Assembly: GCF_021442385.1 (NCBI RefSeq)
Contig: NZ_MUZA01000003.1
Coordinates: forward strand, 62,001 to 126,000
DNA length: 64,000 nt
Direction of reading: 5' to 3'
Source: Micromonospora sp. MH99
GTDB taxonomy: Bacteria > Actinomycetota > Actinomycetes > Mycobacteriales > Micromonosporaceae
Shown here: piece by piece, positions 37,862 through 45,631 of the stretch
How the letters are laid out: every line of letters begins with the position of its first letter
Numbering within the stretch: the first letter of the stretch is position 1
Notes under the pieces: model-generated
Told to the model about the DNA's origin: nothing
Databases searched by the model: none
Seen by the model: only the letters and a program-made list of their open reading frames with translations
Translations under genes and position numbers: made by a program

Positions 37862-37885
37862 ACGGCCCGCGTCCGCGCGGGCCGT
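37862..37885. terminator. Strong 10-bp hairpin with TCCG tetraloop
   Basis: ACGGCCCGCG and CGCGGGCCGT flank TCCG. No plus-strand gene ends upstream, so it may close a short unannotated transcript or act in the 5' leader of the mannanase mRNA rather than end a known gene. Confidence 0.45.
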
Positions 37886-37917
37886 TACGGCTGTCTGGGT
37901 CCCGGACCGACCTACTG

Positions 37918-37949
37918 AACCGGTTGCTAGGGCTGATTCATCGCCCTAG
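37918..37949. promoter_or_regulatory. Second AACCGGTT core plus CTAGGGC inverted repeat
   Basis: AACCGGTT (37918-37925) is followed directly by CTAGGGC (37927-37933) and GCCCTAG (37943-37949). The second pair forms a 7-bp inverted repeat with a 9-nt spacer. The location, ~110 nt before the mannanase ATG, suits a promoter-proximal operator. Confidence 0.4.
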
Positions 37950-38058
37950 GCTGATGCGAGCATCGCCGGGAGTCGGGCGGTGGCTGTCGGGCTGCAGCCG
38001 CCTTCCCCTGTCACGTCCCACCCCTGTCGGGCATCGGGGGTCCTCCCTGAGGAAGGCC

Positions 38059-39465
38059 ATGAAGACTCGACTCTCCGCCACCGGCGGGGCCCTGCTCGCG
38101 TTGCTCCTCGCCGTGCTGGCGTTCAGCCAGCCGGCGCACGCCGCGGCCGGCTTCTCCGTCGCGGGCGGCAAGCTGTACGACGCCAACGGCGCCGAATTCA
38201 TCATGCGCGGGGTGAACCACGCCCACACCTGGTATCCGCAGCAGACCAGCTCGTTCGCCGACGTCAAGGCGCTCGGCGCGAACACCGTGCGGGTGGTGCT
38301 CGCCAGCGGCGACCGGTGGACCCGCAACACCAACGCCGACGTCGCCAACGTCATCTCGCTGTGCAAGGCCAACCGGCTGATCTGCGTGCTGGAGGTCCAC
38401 GACACCACCGGCTACGGCGAGCAGAGCGGCGCCATCACCCTGGACCGGGCCGTCGACTACTGGCTCAGCCTGAAGGATGTGCTGGTCGGCCAGGAACGGT
38501 ACGTCATCGTCAACATCGGCAACGAGCCGTACGGCAACCAGAACTACGCCTCCTGGGCCACCGACAACGCCAACGCGATCAAGCGGCTGCGGGCCGGTGG
38601 GCTGACCCACACCATCATGGTGGACGCCCCGAACTGGGGGCAGGACTGGTCGTTCACCATGCGCGACAACGCCGCCTCGGTCTTCGCCGCGGACCCGGCC
38701 CGCAACACGGTCTTCTCCATCCACATGTACGGCGTCTTCGACACCGCCGCCGAGATCACCGACTACCTGGGCCGGTTCCGGGCGGCGGGGCTGCCCATCG
38801 TGGTCGGTGAGTTCGGCTTCAACCACTCCGACGGTGACCCCGACGAGGACACCATCCTCGCGTACAGCCAGGCCAACGGGATCGGCTGGCTGGGCTGGTC
38901 GTGGAGCGGAAACGGGGGTGGCGTGGAGTATCTCGACATGGCCACCGCGTTCAACCCGGCCAGTCTGACGACGTGGGGGCAGCGGGTCTTCAACGGCGCC
39001 AACGGCATCCGGCAGACCGCCCGCGAGGCAAGCGTCTTCGGCGGCACCCCGCCGCCGACCACGCCCCCGCCGACGACTCCTCCTCCCACGACGCCCCCGC
39101 CGACGACTCCTCCTCCCACGACGCCCCCGCCGACCACGCCTCCTCCGACCACTCCGCCGCCCGCCGGTGGCTGCGCGGCCACCTACACCGTCACCAACCA
39201 GTGGCAGGGCGGCTTCCAGGCCGAGGTGCGGGTGACCGCCGGCGCGACGGCGATCAACGGCTGGACCGCCCGGTGGACCCTCGCCAACGGCCAGAGCGTC
39301 ACCCAGTCCTGGAACGCGACGGTGACCAGCAGCGGCTCCACGGTGACCGCGCGCAACGTGGACTACAACGGCAGGTTGGCTGCCGGCGCCAGCGCCAGCT
39401 TCGGGTTCCTCGGCGGCTGGTCCGGCACCAACCCCAAGCCGGAGGTGAGCTGCACGGCGAGCTGA
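38059..39465 (+). CDS. Secreted GH5 endo-beta-1,4-mannanase with CBM2
   Basis: 468 residues, ATG 38059 behind GAGGAAGG. Signal peptide ~1-33 (LLALLLAVLAFSQPAHA/A). The catalytic (beta/alpha)8 domain (~34-330) reads MRGVNHAHTWYPQQTSSFAD, LEVHDTTGYGEQ and DAPNWGQDW, the pattern of Streptomyces GH5 subfamily-8 mannanases rather than cellulases. The acid/base is Glu156 in NIGNEP and the nucleophile Glu251 in VVGEFGF. A PPTT-repeat linker (~331-370) joins a C-terminal family-2 carbohydrate-binding module with the terminal Cys pair and aromatic Trp residues (NQWQGGF, GWTARW, GGWSGTNPKP). It is exported to digest mannan in plant biomass. Candidate LacI-type operators lie upstream. Confidence 0.88.
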   Translation: MKTRLSATGGALLALLLAVLAFSQPAHAAAGFSVAGGKLYDANGAEFIMRGVNHAHTWYPQQTSSFADVKALGANTVRVVLASGDRWTRNTNADVANVISLCKANRLICVLEVHDTTGYGEQSGAITLDRAVDYWLSLKDVLVGQERYVIVNIGNEPYGNQNYASWATDNANAIKRLRAGGLTHTIMVDAPNWGQDWSFTMRDNAASVFAADPARNTVFSIHMYGVFDTAAEITDYLGRFRAAGLPIVVGEFGFNHSDGDPDEDTILAYSQANGIGWLGWSWSGNGGGVEYLDMATAFNPASLTTWGQRVFNGANGIRQTAREASVFGGTPPPTTPPPTTPPPTTPPPTTPPPTTPPPTTPPPTTPPPAGGCAATYTVTNQWQGGFQAEVRVTAGATAINGWTARWTLANGQSVTQSWNATVTSSGSTVTARNVDYNGRLAAGASASFGFLGGWSGTNPKPEVSCTAS

Positions 39466-39474
39466 CCGACGCCA

Positions 39475-39505
39475 GGTGGCCGGGCCCGCGTCGGGCCCGG
39501 CCACC
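39475..39505. terminator. Perfect 14-bp GC hairpin, convergent terminator
   Basis: GGTGGCCGGGCCCG and its exact complement flank a CGT loop, 10 nt after the mannanase stop and 14 nt from the SMR gene end. It probably serves both strands. Confidence 0.8.
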
Positions 39506-39518
39506 GCGGCGGCTGCGG

Positions 39519-39839
39519 TCAGTGCTCCCCGGTCAGGTTCACGATGACCACCCCCGCGATGATCAGGGCGATGCCGGCGAGCTTGACCAGCCCGACCGAC
39601 TCACCCAGGAACACCGCGCCGATCGCCACGATGGCCGCGGTGCCCAGACCCGACCAGAGGGCGTACGCGACACCCACGGGTATCTCCTTCACGGCCTGGG
39701 CCAGCAGGAGGAACGCCAGCGCGTACCCGGTCAGGCACCCCAGCGTCGGCCAGAGGCGGCTGAATCCGGCGGTGCTCTTGATCAGGCTGGTCGCCAGGAC
39801 CTCCGCGAGGATGGCGATCCCCAGCAGCACGTACGCCAT
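39519..39839 (-). CDS. SMR-family small multidrug/cation efflux protein
   Basis: 106 residues with four membrane helices, ATG 39839. The invariant Glu of the SMR family is in the first helix (AILAEVLATSLIK, Glu13). GVAYALWSGLGT in helix 3 and the closing GVVIVNL are also typical. It works as an antiparallel dimer exchanging protons for quaternary amines or guanidinium-like cations. It lies 8 nt after the sigma-factor gene on the same strand, so it may be cotranscribed with it. Confidence 0.9.
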   Translation of the reverse strand: MAYVLLGIAILAEVLATSLIKSTAGFSRLWPTLGCLTGYALAFLLLAQAVKEIPVGVAYALWSGLGTAAIVAIGAVFLGESVGLVKLAGIALIIAGVVIVNLTGEH

Positions 39840-39847
39840 GTGGCTCC

Positions 39848-41113
39848 TCAGTCGTCGGTGGTCGGCGCACCGGCGGCGAGCCGGGCGGCGCGCATGGTGA
39901 GGTAGCGCTGTTCGGGAAGGCTGCTGGTCCGCGCGGCGGCGGCACGGTAGTCCGCGATCGCTCGCTCCCGGTCGCCGGCCATCTCGTGCAGGTGCGCGCG
40001 GGCGGCGGCCAGCCGGTGGTGCCCCGCCAGCCGGGGGTCGTCGCCGAGAGCGTCGAGGGCCGTGAGGCCGGCTGCGGGCCCGTGCACCATGGCGGTCGCC
40101 ACGGCCCGGTTGAGCGCCACCACCGGGGTTCCGGCGAGCCGTTCCAACACGTCGTACAACGCCAGGATCTGCGGCCAGTCGGTCGCGTCGGTGCTCGGCG
40201 CCTCGTCGTGCAGGGCGGCGATGGCGGCCTGCACCTGGTACGGGCCGACCGGGCCGCGTGGCAGCGCCCGGGTGACAAGTGCGACGCCTTCGGCGATCGC
40301 CGCGGCGTCCCAGCGGTTGCGGTCCTGATCGGCCAGGGAGATCAGCTCCCCGGACGGGCCGGTGCGCGCCGGGCTGCGCGCCTCGGTGAGCAGCAGTAAC
40401 GCCAGCAGCCCGGCGGTTTCGCTGTCGTCGGGCAGTCGCGTGTGCAGCGCACGGGCCAGCCGGATCGCCTCGGCCGCGAGGTCGACGCGGCGCAGGGCCG
40501 GACCGGCGGTGCTGGTGTGTCCCTCGGTGAAGATCAGATAGAGCACCTGCCGGACGGCGGACAGCCGCTCGGCCCGCTCCGCCTCCTCCGGCATTCGAAA
40601 CGGCAGCCCGGACGCGCGGATCCGCTGCTTGGCCCGGCTGATCCGCTGGGCCATGGTCGCCTCGGGCACCAGGAACGCGCGCGCTATCTCGGCGGTGGTG
40701 AGCCCGCCGACCGCGCGCAGGGTCAGCGCGACCGCCGATGCGGGGGCGAGCGCCGGGTGGCAGCACAGAAAGAGCAGCACCAGGGTGTCGTCCCGCTCGG
40801 CGGTCAGTTCCTCGTCCGCTGCCGGCGCGTACTGCCGGTCGTCCGGGTCCCGGCGGGCGACCAGGTCCTCCCGGCGGCGCCGGGCCTGCTCGCCGCGGAT
40901 CAGCTCGATCATCCGGCGGTAGCCGACCTGGATCAGCCAACCGCGCGGGTTGGCGGGCAACCCGTCAACCGGCCACTGGGTGGCGGCGGCGAGCAGCGCC
41001 TCCTGCACGGCGTCCTCGGCGGTGGCGAAGTCACCGAACCGGCGGGCGAGCACGCCGAGGACCTGCGGCGCCAACTCGCGCAGCAGGTCCTCGATGTGGG
41101 GATCGGTGGTCAG
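39848..41113 (-). CDS. ECF42-type sigma factor with C-terminal TPR-like extension
   Basis: About 421 residues if read from CTG 41113, or 408 from TTG 41074. Sigma region 2 (TAEDAVQEALLAAATQWP, RGWLIQVGYRRMIE) and region 4 (LTTAEIARAFLVPEATMAQR, residues split by a turn) are followed by a ~230-residue DUF6596/TPR-like domain, the mark of group ECF42. No ATG or GTG exists in frame after the previous gene's TGA. The family's conserved N-terminus (DLLREL-PQVLG) starts upstream of the TTG. A rare CTG start three nt behind that stop is therefore my preferred reading. ECF42 factors usually pair with YCII/DGPF proteins, as here. Confidence 0.8.
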   Translation of the reverse strand: MTTDPHIEDLLRELAPQVLGVLARRFGDFATAEDAVQEALLAAATQWPVDGLPANPRGWLIQVGYRRMIELIRGEQARRRREDLVARRDPDDRQYAPAADEELTAERDDTLVLLFLCCHPALAPASAVALTLRAVGGLTTAEIARAFLVPEATMAQRISRAKQRIRASGLPFRMPEEAERAERLSAVRQVLYLIFTEGHTSTAGPALRRVDLAAEAIRLARALHTRLPDDSETAGLLALLLLTEARSPARTGPSGELISLADQDRNRWDAAAIAEGVALVTRALPRGPVGPYQVQAAIAALHDEAPSTDATDWPQILALYDVLERLAGTPVVALNRAVATAMVHGPAAGLTALDALGDDPRLAGHHRLAAARAHLHEMAGDRERAIADYRAAAARTSSLPEQRYLTMRAARLAAGAPTTDD

Positions 41114-41116
41114 CCC

Positions 41117-41518
41117 TCACAACTCCTCGGTGGGTGCGGACATCACCGGGTGCACCTCGATCGGCATGTTCAGCGGCCGACCACCGGGACCGGGCGCGGT
41201 CGAGATGTACGCGGCCACCTCCACCGCCCGCTGCGGGCTGTCGCAGTCGACGATCCAGAAGCCGGCGAGGAACTCCTTCGTCTCGGCGAACGGCCCCTCC
41301 GTGACCACCGGCGTGCCGCCGTCGCCGGCGCGTACGATCCGCGCCTGCTGCGGGCCGCCGAGGCCCTGCGCGTCGACCCACTCCCCGGCGGCGGTGAGCT
41401 TCTCGTTGACCTCGCCCATGAACGCGATGTGGGCCCGGACCTCGTCCGGTGTCCAGGTGTCGATGCTCGGGAAGTCGGTCCCGGTGGCGCTGAACTGCAT
41501 CAGCAGCATGTACTTCAT
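41117..41518 (-). CDS. YCII/DGPF-family protein, ECF42 partner
   Basis: 133 residues, ATG 41518 (MKYMLLMQFSATG). A ferredoxin-like alpha/beta fold. The family signature DGPF/EGPF appears as VVTEGPFAETKEFLAGFWIVDC. Its stop is 3 nt from the start proposed for the ECF42 sigma factor, and genes of this family flank ECF42 factors across actinobacteria. The biochemical role is unresolved; these proteins are both targets and presumed modulators of the sigma factor. Confidence 0.85.
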   Translation of the reverse strand: MKYMLLMQFSATGTDFPSIDTWTPDEVRAHIAFMGEVNEKLTAAGEWVDAQGLGGPQQARIVRAGDGGTPVVTEGPFAETKEFLAGFWIVDCDSPQRAVEVAAYISTAPGPGGRPLNMPIEVHPVMSAPTEEL

Positions 41519-41610
41519 GGTTCGCCCCTCACGTCCGCGCACCGTCGTCGGTGCTCTCACCCTGAGGTAGAAGCACGCCGCACCGTTCTCGACACTCCGG
41601 CAAAGAATTT

Positions 41611-43746
41611 CTAGCCGACCTCGTCGACCTCCAGCACCAGGCTCTGCTCCGGGTGCAGGGCGGGCAGCTGCACACCGACGCGGGCCAGCGCCGCCCCGCT
41701 GAGCGTGACACCGGAGGCCAGCCACGGTGCCGCGGACCGTTCGATGGTCGCCGGTGCGGGTACGCCCGCCACTGCCCGCACCCGGTAACGCCGGGCCGGG
41801 TCGAGGCCGGGAAGCCGTACCGCGCCCGGGGTCTGCGCCACCGAGGTGGCCAGCGTGGCCACCGCGTACACCGCCCGGGTCGTGTCGTGATCGACCACGC
41901 CGTGCGCCCAGACGGCCGGGTCCGGGTGGTCGACCCGGACCACCCGGCCGGCGTGCAGCAGCGGGCGCAGCCGCTTGTGCAGTGCCACCCAGGCGGCCAG
42001 CTCGGTCTGCTCGGCGGCGCTGATCGACGCGATGTCCCACTCGATGCCGTGGTGGCCGAACAGCGCGGTGGCCGCCCGGAAACCCAGGTCGTGTACGCGG
42101 TGGGTGGTGTGCGAGCGTTCCGGGCCGATGTGCGTGCCGATCAGCTCCGGTGGCAACAGCAGACCGGTCCAGCGTTGGATGCTGAGCCGTTCCAGGGCGT
42201 CGTTGCAGTCGCTGGCCCAGACCCGGTCGGTGCGGGCCAGGATGGCCAGGTCCACCCGGGCGCCGCCGGACGAGCAGCTCTCGATCTCGACTCCGGGATG
42301 CCGGCGGCGCAGCTCGTCGAGGAGGCGGTAGACCGCGAGGGTCTGCCCGTGCACCCCGGGCCGGCCGTGGTGCCCGGCCTCGGTGAGGTCCCGGTTGTGG
42401 TCCCACTTGAGGTAGCTGATGCCCGGGTGGTCGCGCAGCAGCGCGTCGAGGCGTTCCAGCACGTGGTCGTAGGCCTCCGGGCGGCCCAGGTCGAGCACCT
42501 GCTGGTTGCGCCAGGCCGGCGGCAACCGCCCCGGCACGGCCAGCAGCCAGTCCGGGTGCGCGCGGAACAGGTCGGAGTCGGGGTTGACCATCTCCGGCTC
42601 CACCCACAGGCCGAACTGGAGGCCCTGGCCGGTCACGTGGTCGATGAGCGGTTGCAGGCCGTCGGGCCAGACGCTCTCGTCGACGTACCAGTCGCCGAGC
42701 CCGGCGGTGTCGTCGCGTCGGCCGCGGAACCAGCCGTCGTCGAGCACGAACCGTTCCACGCCGAGGTGCGCGGCCCGGTCGGCGAGGGCCCGCAGCCGGT
42801 CCAGGTCGTGGTCGAAGTAGACCGCCTCCCAGACGTTGAGGGTCACCGGCCGGGGGGAACGCGGGTGTCCGGGCCGGGCCCGCAGGTGTGCATGGAGTAC
42901 GTCGCTGAGCCCGTCCAGCCCGACGTCGGACCAGACGGCGTAGAGCAGGGGAGTGTCGTACTCCTCGCCGGGGGCGAGCCGGATCTCACCGGGCGCCAGC
43001 AGTTCGCCGCCGCCGAGGGTGGACTCGCCGGTGGGACGCCGCTCGGCGACGGTGACGTGATCGCCGCTCCACGCCGTGTGCACCGCCCAGACCTCACCGT
43101 GGCCGAAGCCGAACCCGGCGGTGCCGGCGACCAGCAACAGCGTGGCGTCGTGTCCGGTGCGCCCGTGCCGGCCCTCGCGGGCCCAGGCGCCGTGCTGCCA
43201 CGGGTGGCGTTGCGGCGAGCGTTCCCGACACCAGCGGCCGGTCAGGTCGAGCAGTTCGGTGGCGACGGCCGGCACCGGCAGCACCGGCGTCAGCCCCTGC
43301 ACCTCGTACGCGCCGTCGCCGTCGTTGCGCAGGCGATGGCGAATGGTCAGCAGGCCGTACGGGTCGAGCGTGATCTCGATGGTCAGGCCGAGCCCGGCGG
43401 CCCGGTCCGACGCTCGTACGGTGACCCGTGCCGGAGCGTCGGAGGGCTGGTCGACGTCGAGACCGTCGAGCTGGAACGCGGTGGACCAGTCCCGCCCGTC
43501 GCGATGCCCGACCAGTCCCGGCCGGCCGCTCCAGCCGGCGCTCGCCTCCGGCAGGAGCGACAGCGCGGGCGGCTCGTCGAAGCTGCTCGGCACCACGGGT
43601 GGCACTGTCGCGTCGGTGAGCTGCCGGAGGGCGTCGGCGTCGAGGTCGCCGACGTCGCCACCCCAGTGCACGACGCGGGGCAGCCCCGGGCCGCGCGCGT
43701 CGAGCACCAGACTGGTCCGCGCGCGGCGCAGGTGCAGGATCGTCAT
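41611..43746 (-). CDS. GH36-type alpha-galactosidase
   Basis: 711 residues, full family length. An N-terminal beta-sandwich is followed by the (beta/alpha)8 barrel with ERFVLDDGWF, GLWVEPEMVNPDSDL, the nucleophile motif YLKWDHNRD, SCSSGGARVD and the acid/base region WASDCNDALER. It has no signal peptide and is cytosolic. It should remove alpha-1,6-galactose from imported melibiose- or raffinose-type sugars or galactomannan fragments. Its ATG overlaps the end of the upstream permease gene by 4 nt, so it is the last gene of the ABC transporter operon. The secreted mannanase nearby could supply galactosyl-manno-oligosaccharides. Confidence 0.88.
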   Translation of the reverse strand: MTILHLRRARTSLVLDARGPGLPRVVHWGGDVGDLDADALRQLTDATVPPVVPSSFDEPPALSLLPEASAGWSGRPGLVGHRDGRDWSTAFQLDGLDVDQPSDAPARVTVRASDRAAGLGLTIEITLDPYGLLTIRHRLRNDGDGAYEVQGLTPVLPVPAVATELLDLTGRWCRERSPQRHPWQHGAWAREGRHGRTGHDATLLLVAGTAGFGFGHGEVWAVHTAWSGDHVTVAERRPTGESTLGGGELLAPGEIRLAPGEEYDTPLLYAVWSDVGLDGLSDVLHAHLRARPGHPRSPRPVTLNVWEAVYFDHDLDRLRALADRAAHLGVERFVLDDGWFRGRRDDTAGLGDWYVDESVWPDGLQPLIDHVTGQGLQFGLWVEPEMVNPDSDLFRAHPDWLLAVPGRLPPAWRNQQVLDLGRPEAYDHVLERLDALLRDHPGISYLKWDHNRDLTEAGHHGRPGVHGQTLAVYRLLDELRRRHPGVEIESCSSGGARVDLAILARTDRVWASDCNDALERLSIQRWTGLLLPPELIGTHIGPERSHTTHRVHDLGFRAATALFGHHGIEWDIASISAAEQTELAAWVALHKRLRPLLHAGRVVRVDHPDPAVWAHGVVDHDTTRAVYAVATLATSVAQTPGAVRLPGLDPARRYRVRAVAGVPAPATIERSAAPWLASGVTLSGAALARVGVQLPALHPEQSLVLEVDEVG

Positions 43747-44657
43747 CCTTTGGAGGCTCCCAAGGTCAGGCCCCGGACGAAGTGCCGCTGGAGCATGAAG
43801 AAGATCACCAGGGTGGGGATCGCGACGAGCACGCTGCCCGCCGAGACCAGGTTGTTGTCGGTGAAGAACTCACCGCGCAGGTTGTTGAGCGAGCTGGTCA
43901 CCGGGAACTTGTCGCCGGTGCGCATGAGGACCGTGGCCCAGAAGAACTCGTTGTAGATCCAGGTCACCTCCAGGGTGGCGAGCGCTGCCAGGGCCGGGCG
44001 GCACAGCGGCATGGTGACCTGCCAGTACTGTCGCCAGACGCTGGCGCCGTCGACCATCGCCGCCTCGTACAGGTCGCGGGGCAGCGCCTTCATGTAGTTG
44101 CTGAGCACGAAGACGCAGAACCCGCACTGGAAGGCGACGTTGATCAGGATCAGCCCCCAGTAGCTGTCGTAGAGCAGCTCGGAGTCGCTCATGAACTCGG
44201 GCAGTGGCACCTCGGTGAACAGCCGGAACAGCGGGATGAGCAACGCCTGCTGCGGCAGCAGGTTGGCGGCGGTGAACACCCCGAGCAGGACGAGGTTGAT
44301 CTTCCAGTTGAACCGGGCGATGACGAACGCCACGCAGGAGGCGAGGAAGAGCGTTAGCAGCACCGCCGGCACGGTGATGTAGACCGAGTTGAGGAAGTGC
44401 TTGCCGAACTCCGCCGTCTGCCAGGCGGTGACGTAGTTGTCGATGGTCCAGCCGCCGAACGAGACGTAGCCGTTGGCGGCTGTGTACTCGTAGGAGCGCA
44501 GCGAGGTCAGCACGGCCCAGGCGATCGGGAAGATCCAGGCCAGCGACACGACGATGAGGAAGCCGTGCAGCAGCAGCCGGGCCGGGGTCAGCTTGCGGCG
44601 GCGGACCGGGGTGTCGGTGCCACCCTCGGTACGCCGGGTCACTGTCGCGGTGCTCAT
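43743..44657 (-). CDS. CUT1 sugar ABC transporter permease (MalG-like)
   Basis: 304 residues with six membrane helices. The cytoplasmic EAA loop reads YEAAMVDGASVWRQYWQVTMP, shown in part: EAA-x3-G at ~residues 205-211. It overlaps the alpha-galactosidase start by 4 nt and the MalF-like gene by 4 nt. It forms the transmembrane channel with the gene upstream. No ATPase is encoded in the cluster, so a shared MsmK/MsiK-type ATPase elsewhere in the genome is expected. Confidence 0.9.
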   Translation of the reverse strand: MSTATVTRRTEGGTDTPVRRRKLTPARLLLHGFLIVVSLAWIFPIAWAVLTSLRSYEYTAANGYVSFGGWTIDNYVTAWQTAEFGKHFLNSVYITVPAVLLTLFLASCVAFVIARFNWKINLVLLGVFTAANLLPQQALLIPLFRLFTEVPLPEFMSDSELLYDSYWGLILINVAFQCGFCVFVLSNYMKALPRDLYEAAMVDGASVWRQYWQVTMPLCRPALAALATLEVTWIYNEFFWATVLMRTGDKFPVTSSLNNLRGEFFTDNNLVSAGSVLVAIPTLVIFFMLQRHFVRGLTLGASKG

Positions 44658-45610
44658 TCCCGGTTCTCCCTCATCACGGTCGCCAGGTAGATGGTGATGA
44701 AGACCAGCGAGACGACCAGCATGATCGTCGCCAGCGCGGAGCCGAAGCCGATCCGGCTCGCCTCACCCACCACGTTCTGGGTGACCAGCGCCGAGATCAG
44801 CTCCAGGCCGTTGCGTCCCTTGTTGACGACCCAGACCAGGTCGAACGCGCGCAGCGACTCGATCACCGTCACCACCAGCACGATGATGTTGATCGGCCGC
44901 AGCACCGGGAACACCACCCGGAAGAAGGTCCGGCTCTCCGACGCGCCGTCGACGGCGGCGGCCTCGCGCAGCGACGGGTCGACCCCCTTCAAGCCGGCGA
45001 GGTAGAGCAGCATGATGTAGCCGACGTGCCGCCAACCGGAGGCGAGCATGACCGCCCAGATGTTGACGTTCGAGTCGCCGTACCAGTCGATGTTGCTGCC
45101 GAAGACGGCGTTGATGAGACCCTGGTCGCGGGAGTAGAGCAGCTGCCAGACGAAGCCGATCAGTGCCAGCGAGAGCACCACCGGCAGGTACAGCGCGGTC
45201 TGGTAGAAGCGGCTGCCGCGCAGCTCCTTGTCGAGCAGCACGGCCAGGAACATGCCGAACGGGGTGGCGACGACGAACAGCACGGCCAGCCAGAGCAGGT
45301 TGTGCTGGATCGCCGGCACGAACGGCGGGTAGATGTTCACGACGTCGCTGTAGTTGCGGGCGCCGACGAAGTCGATCTCGTTCAGTGGGCCGATGCCGTC
45401 CCAGTCGGTGCCGGAGAGCACCACTGTCGCCAGCGCAGGAAGCCAGACGAAGGCGGTGACGAGCAGCAGCGGGACGAGCACCATCAGCGTGATGACCACG
45501 CGGTCGGTGCGGGACAGGAGCCGTAGCCGCCGGCGACGACCACCCGTTGAGGTGGCCGCGGCCGGCGGCGGCACGGCGCGATCCGCTTGGATCAGGGGCA
45601 GGTCGGACAC
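44654..45610 (-). CDS. CUT1 sugar ABC transporter permease (MalF-like)
   Basis: 318 residues with an Arg-rich cytoplasmic N-terminus, six membrane helices and the EAA loop LREAAAVDGASESRTFFRV. It is second in the operon binding protein - MalF - MalG - alpha-galactosidase, 21 nt after the binding-protein gene. Confidence 0.9.
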   Translation of the reverse strand: MSDLPLIQADRAVPPPAAATSTGGRRRRLRLLSRTDRVVITLMVLVPLLLVTAFVWLPALATVVLSGTDWDGIGPLNEIDFVGARNYSDVVNIYPPFVPAIQHNLLWLAVLFVVATPFGMFLAVLLDKELRGSRFYQTALYLPVVLSLALIGFVWQLLYSRDQGLINAVFGSNIDWYGDSNVNIWAVMLASGWRHVGYIMLLYLAGLKGVDPSLREAAAVDGASESRTFFRVVFPVLRPINIIVLVVTVIESLRAFDLVWVVNKGRNGLELISALVTQNVVGEASRIGFGSALATIMLVVSLVFITIYLATVMRENRE

Positions 45611-45631
45611 GATGTCCTCCCCCTTCCGCCG

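Larger units (their letters stand above)
37682..38058. promoter_or_regulatory. 377-nt divergent control region upstream of mannanase
   Basis: No gene is seen here. It contains a perfect 16-bp palindrome TCTTAACCGGTTAAGA (37801-37816) whose core AACCGGTT fits the AAnCGnTT pattern of LacI-family operators. A second AACCGGTT core lies at 37918-37925, and two inverted repeats are listed separately. The two cores are 113 bp apart, a spacing that would allow looping. Control of the mannanase by a sugar-responsive repressor is inferred. Confidence 0.5.

Noticed and set aside
39046..39170. A repeat element in the mannanase gene
   Set aside because: It encodes the PPTT linker between catalytic domain and CBM2, a common protein feature, and is not mobile.
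38059..39465. Calling the GH5 enzyme a cellulase
   Set aside because: The catalytic-domain segments match the pattern of actinomycete GH5_8 mannanases. The CBM2 alone does not indicate cellulase activity.
41653..43956. A 767-codon plus-strand frame opposite the alpha-galactosidase
   Set aside because: It is a shadow; GH36 catalytic motifs are on the minus strand and the plus frame has none.
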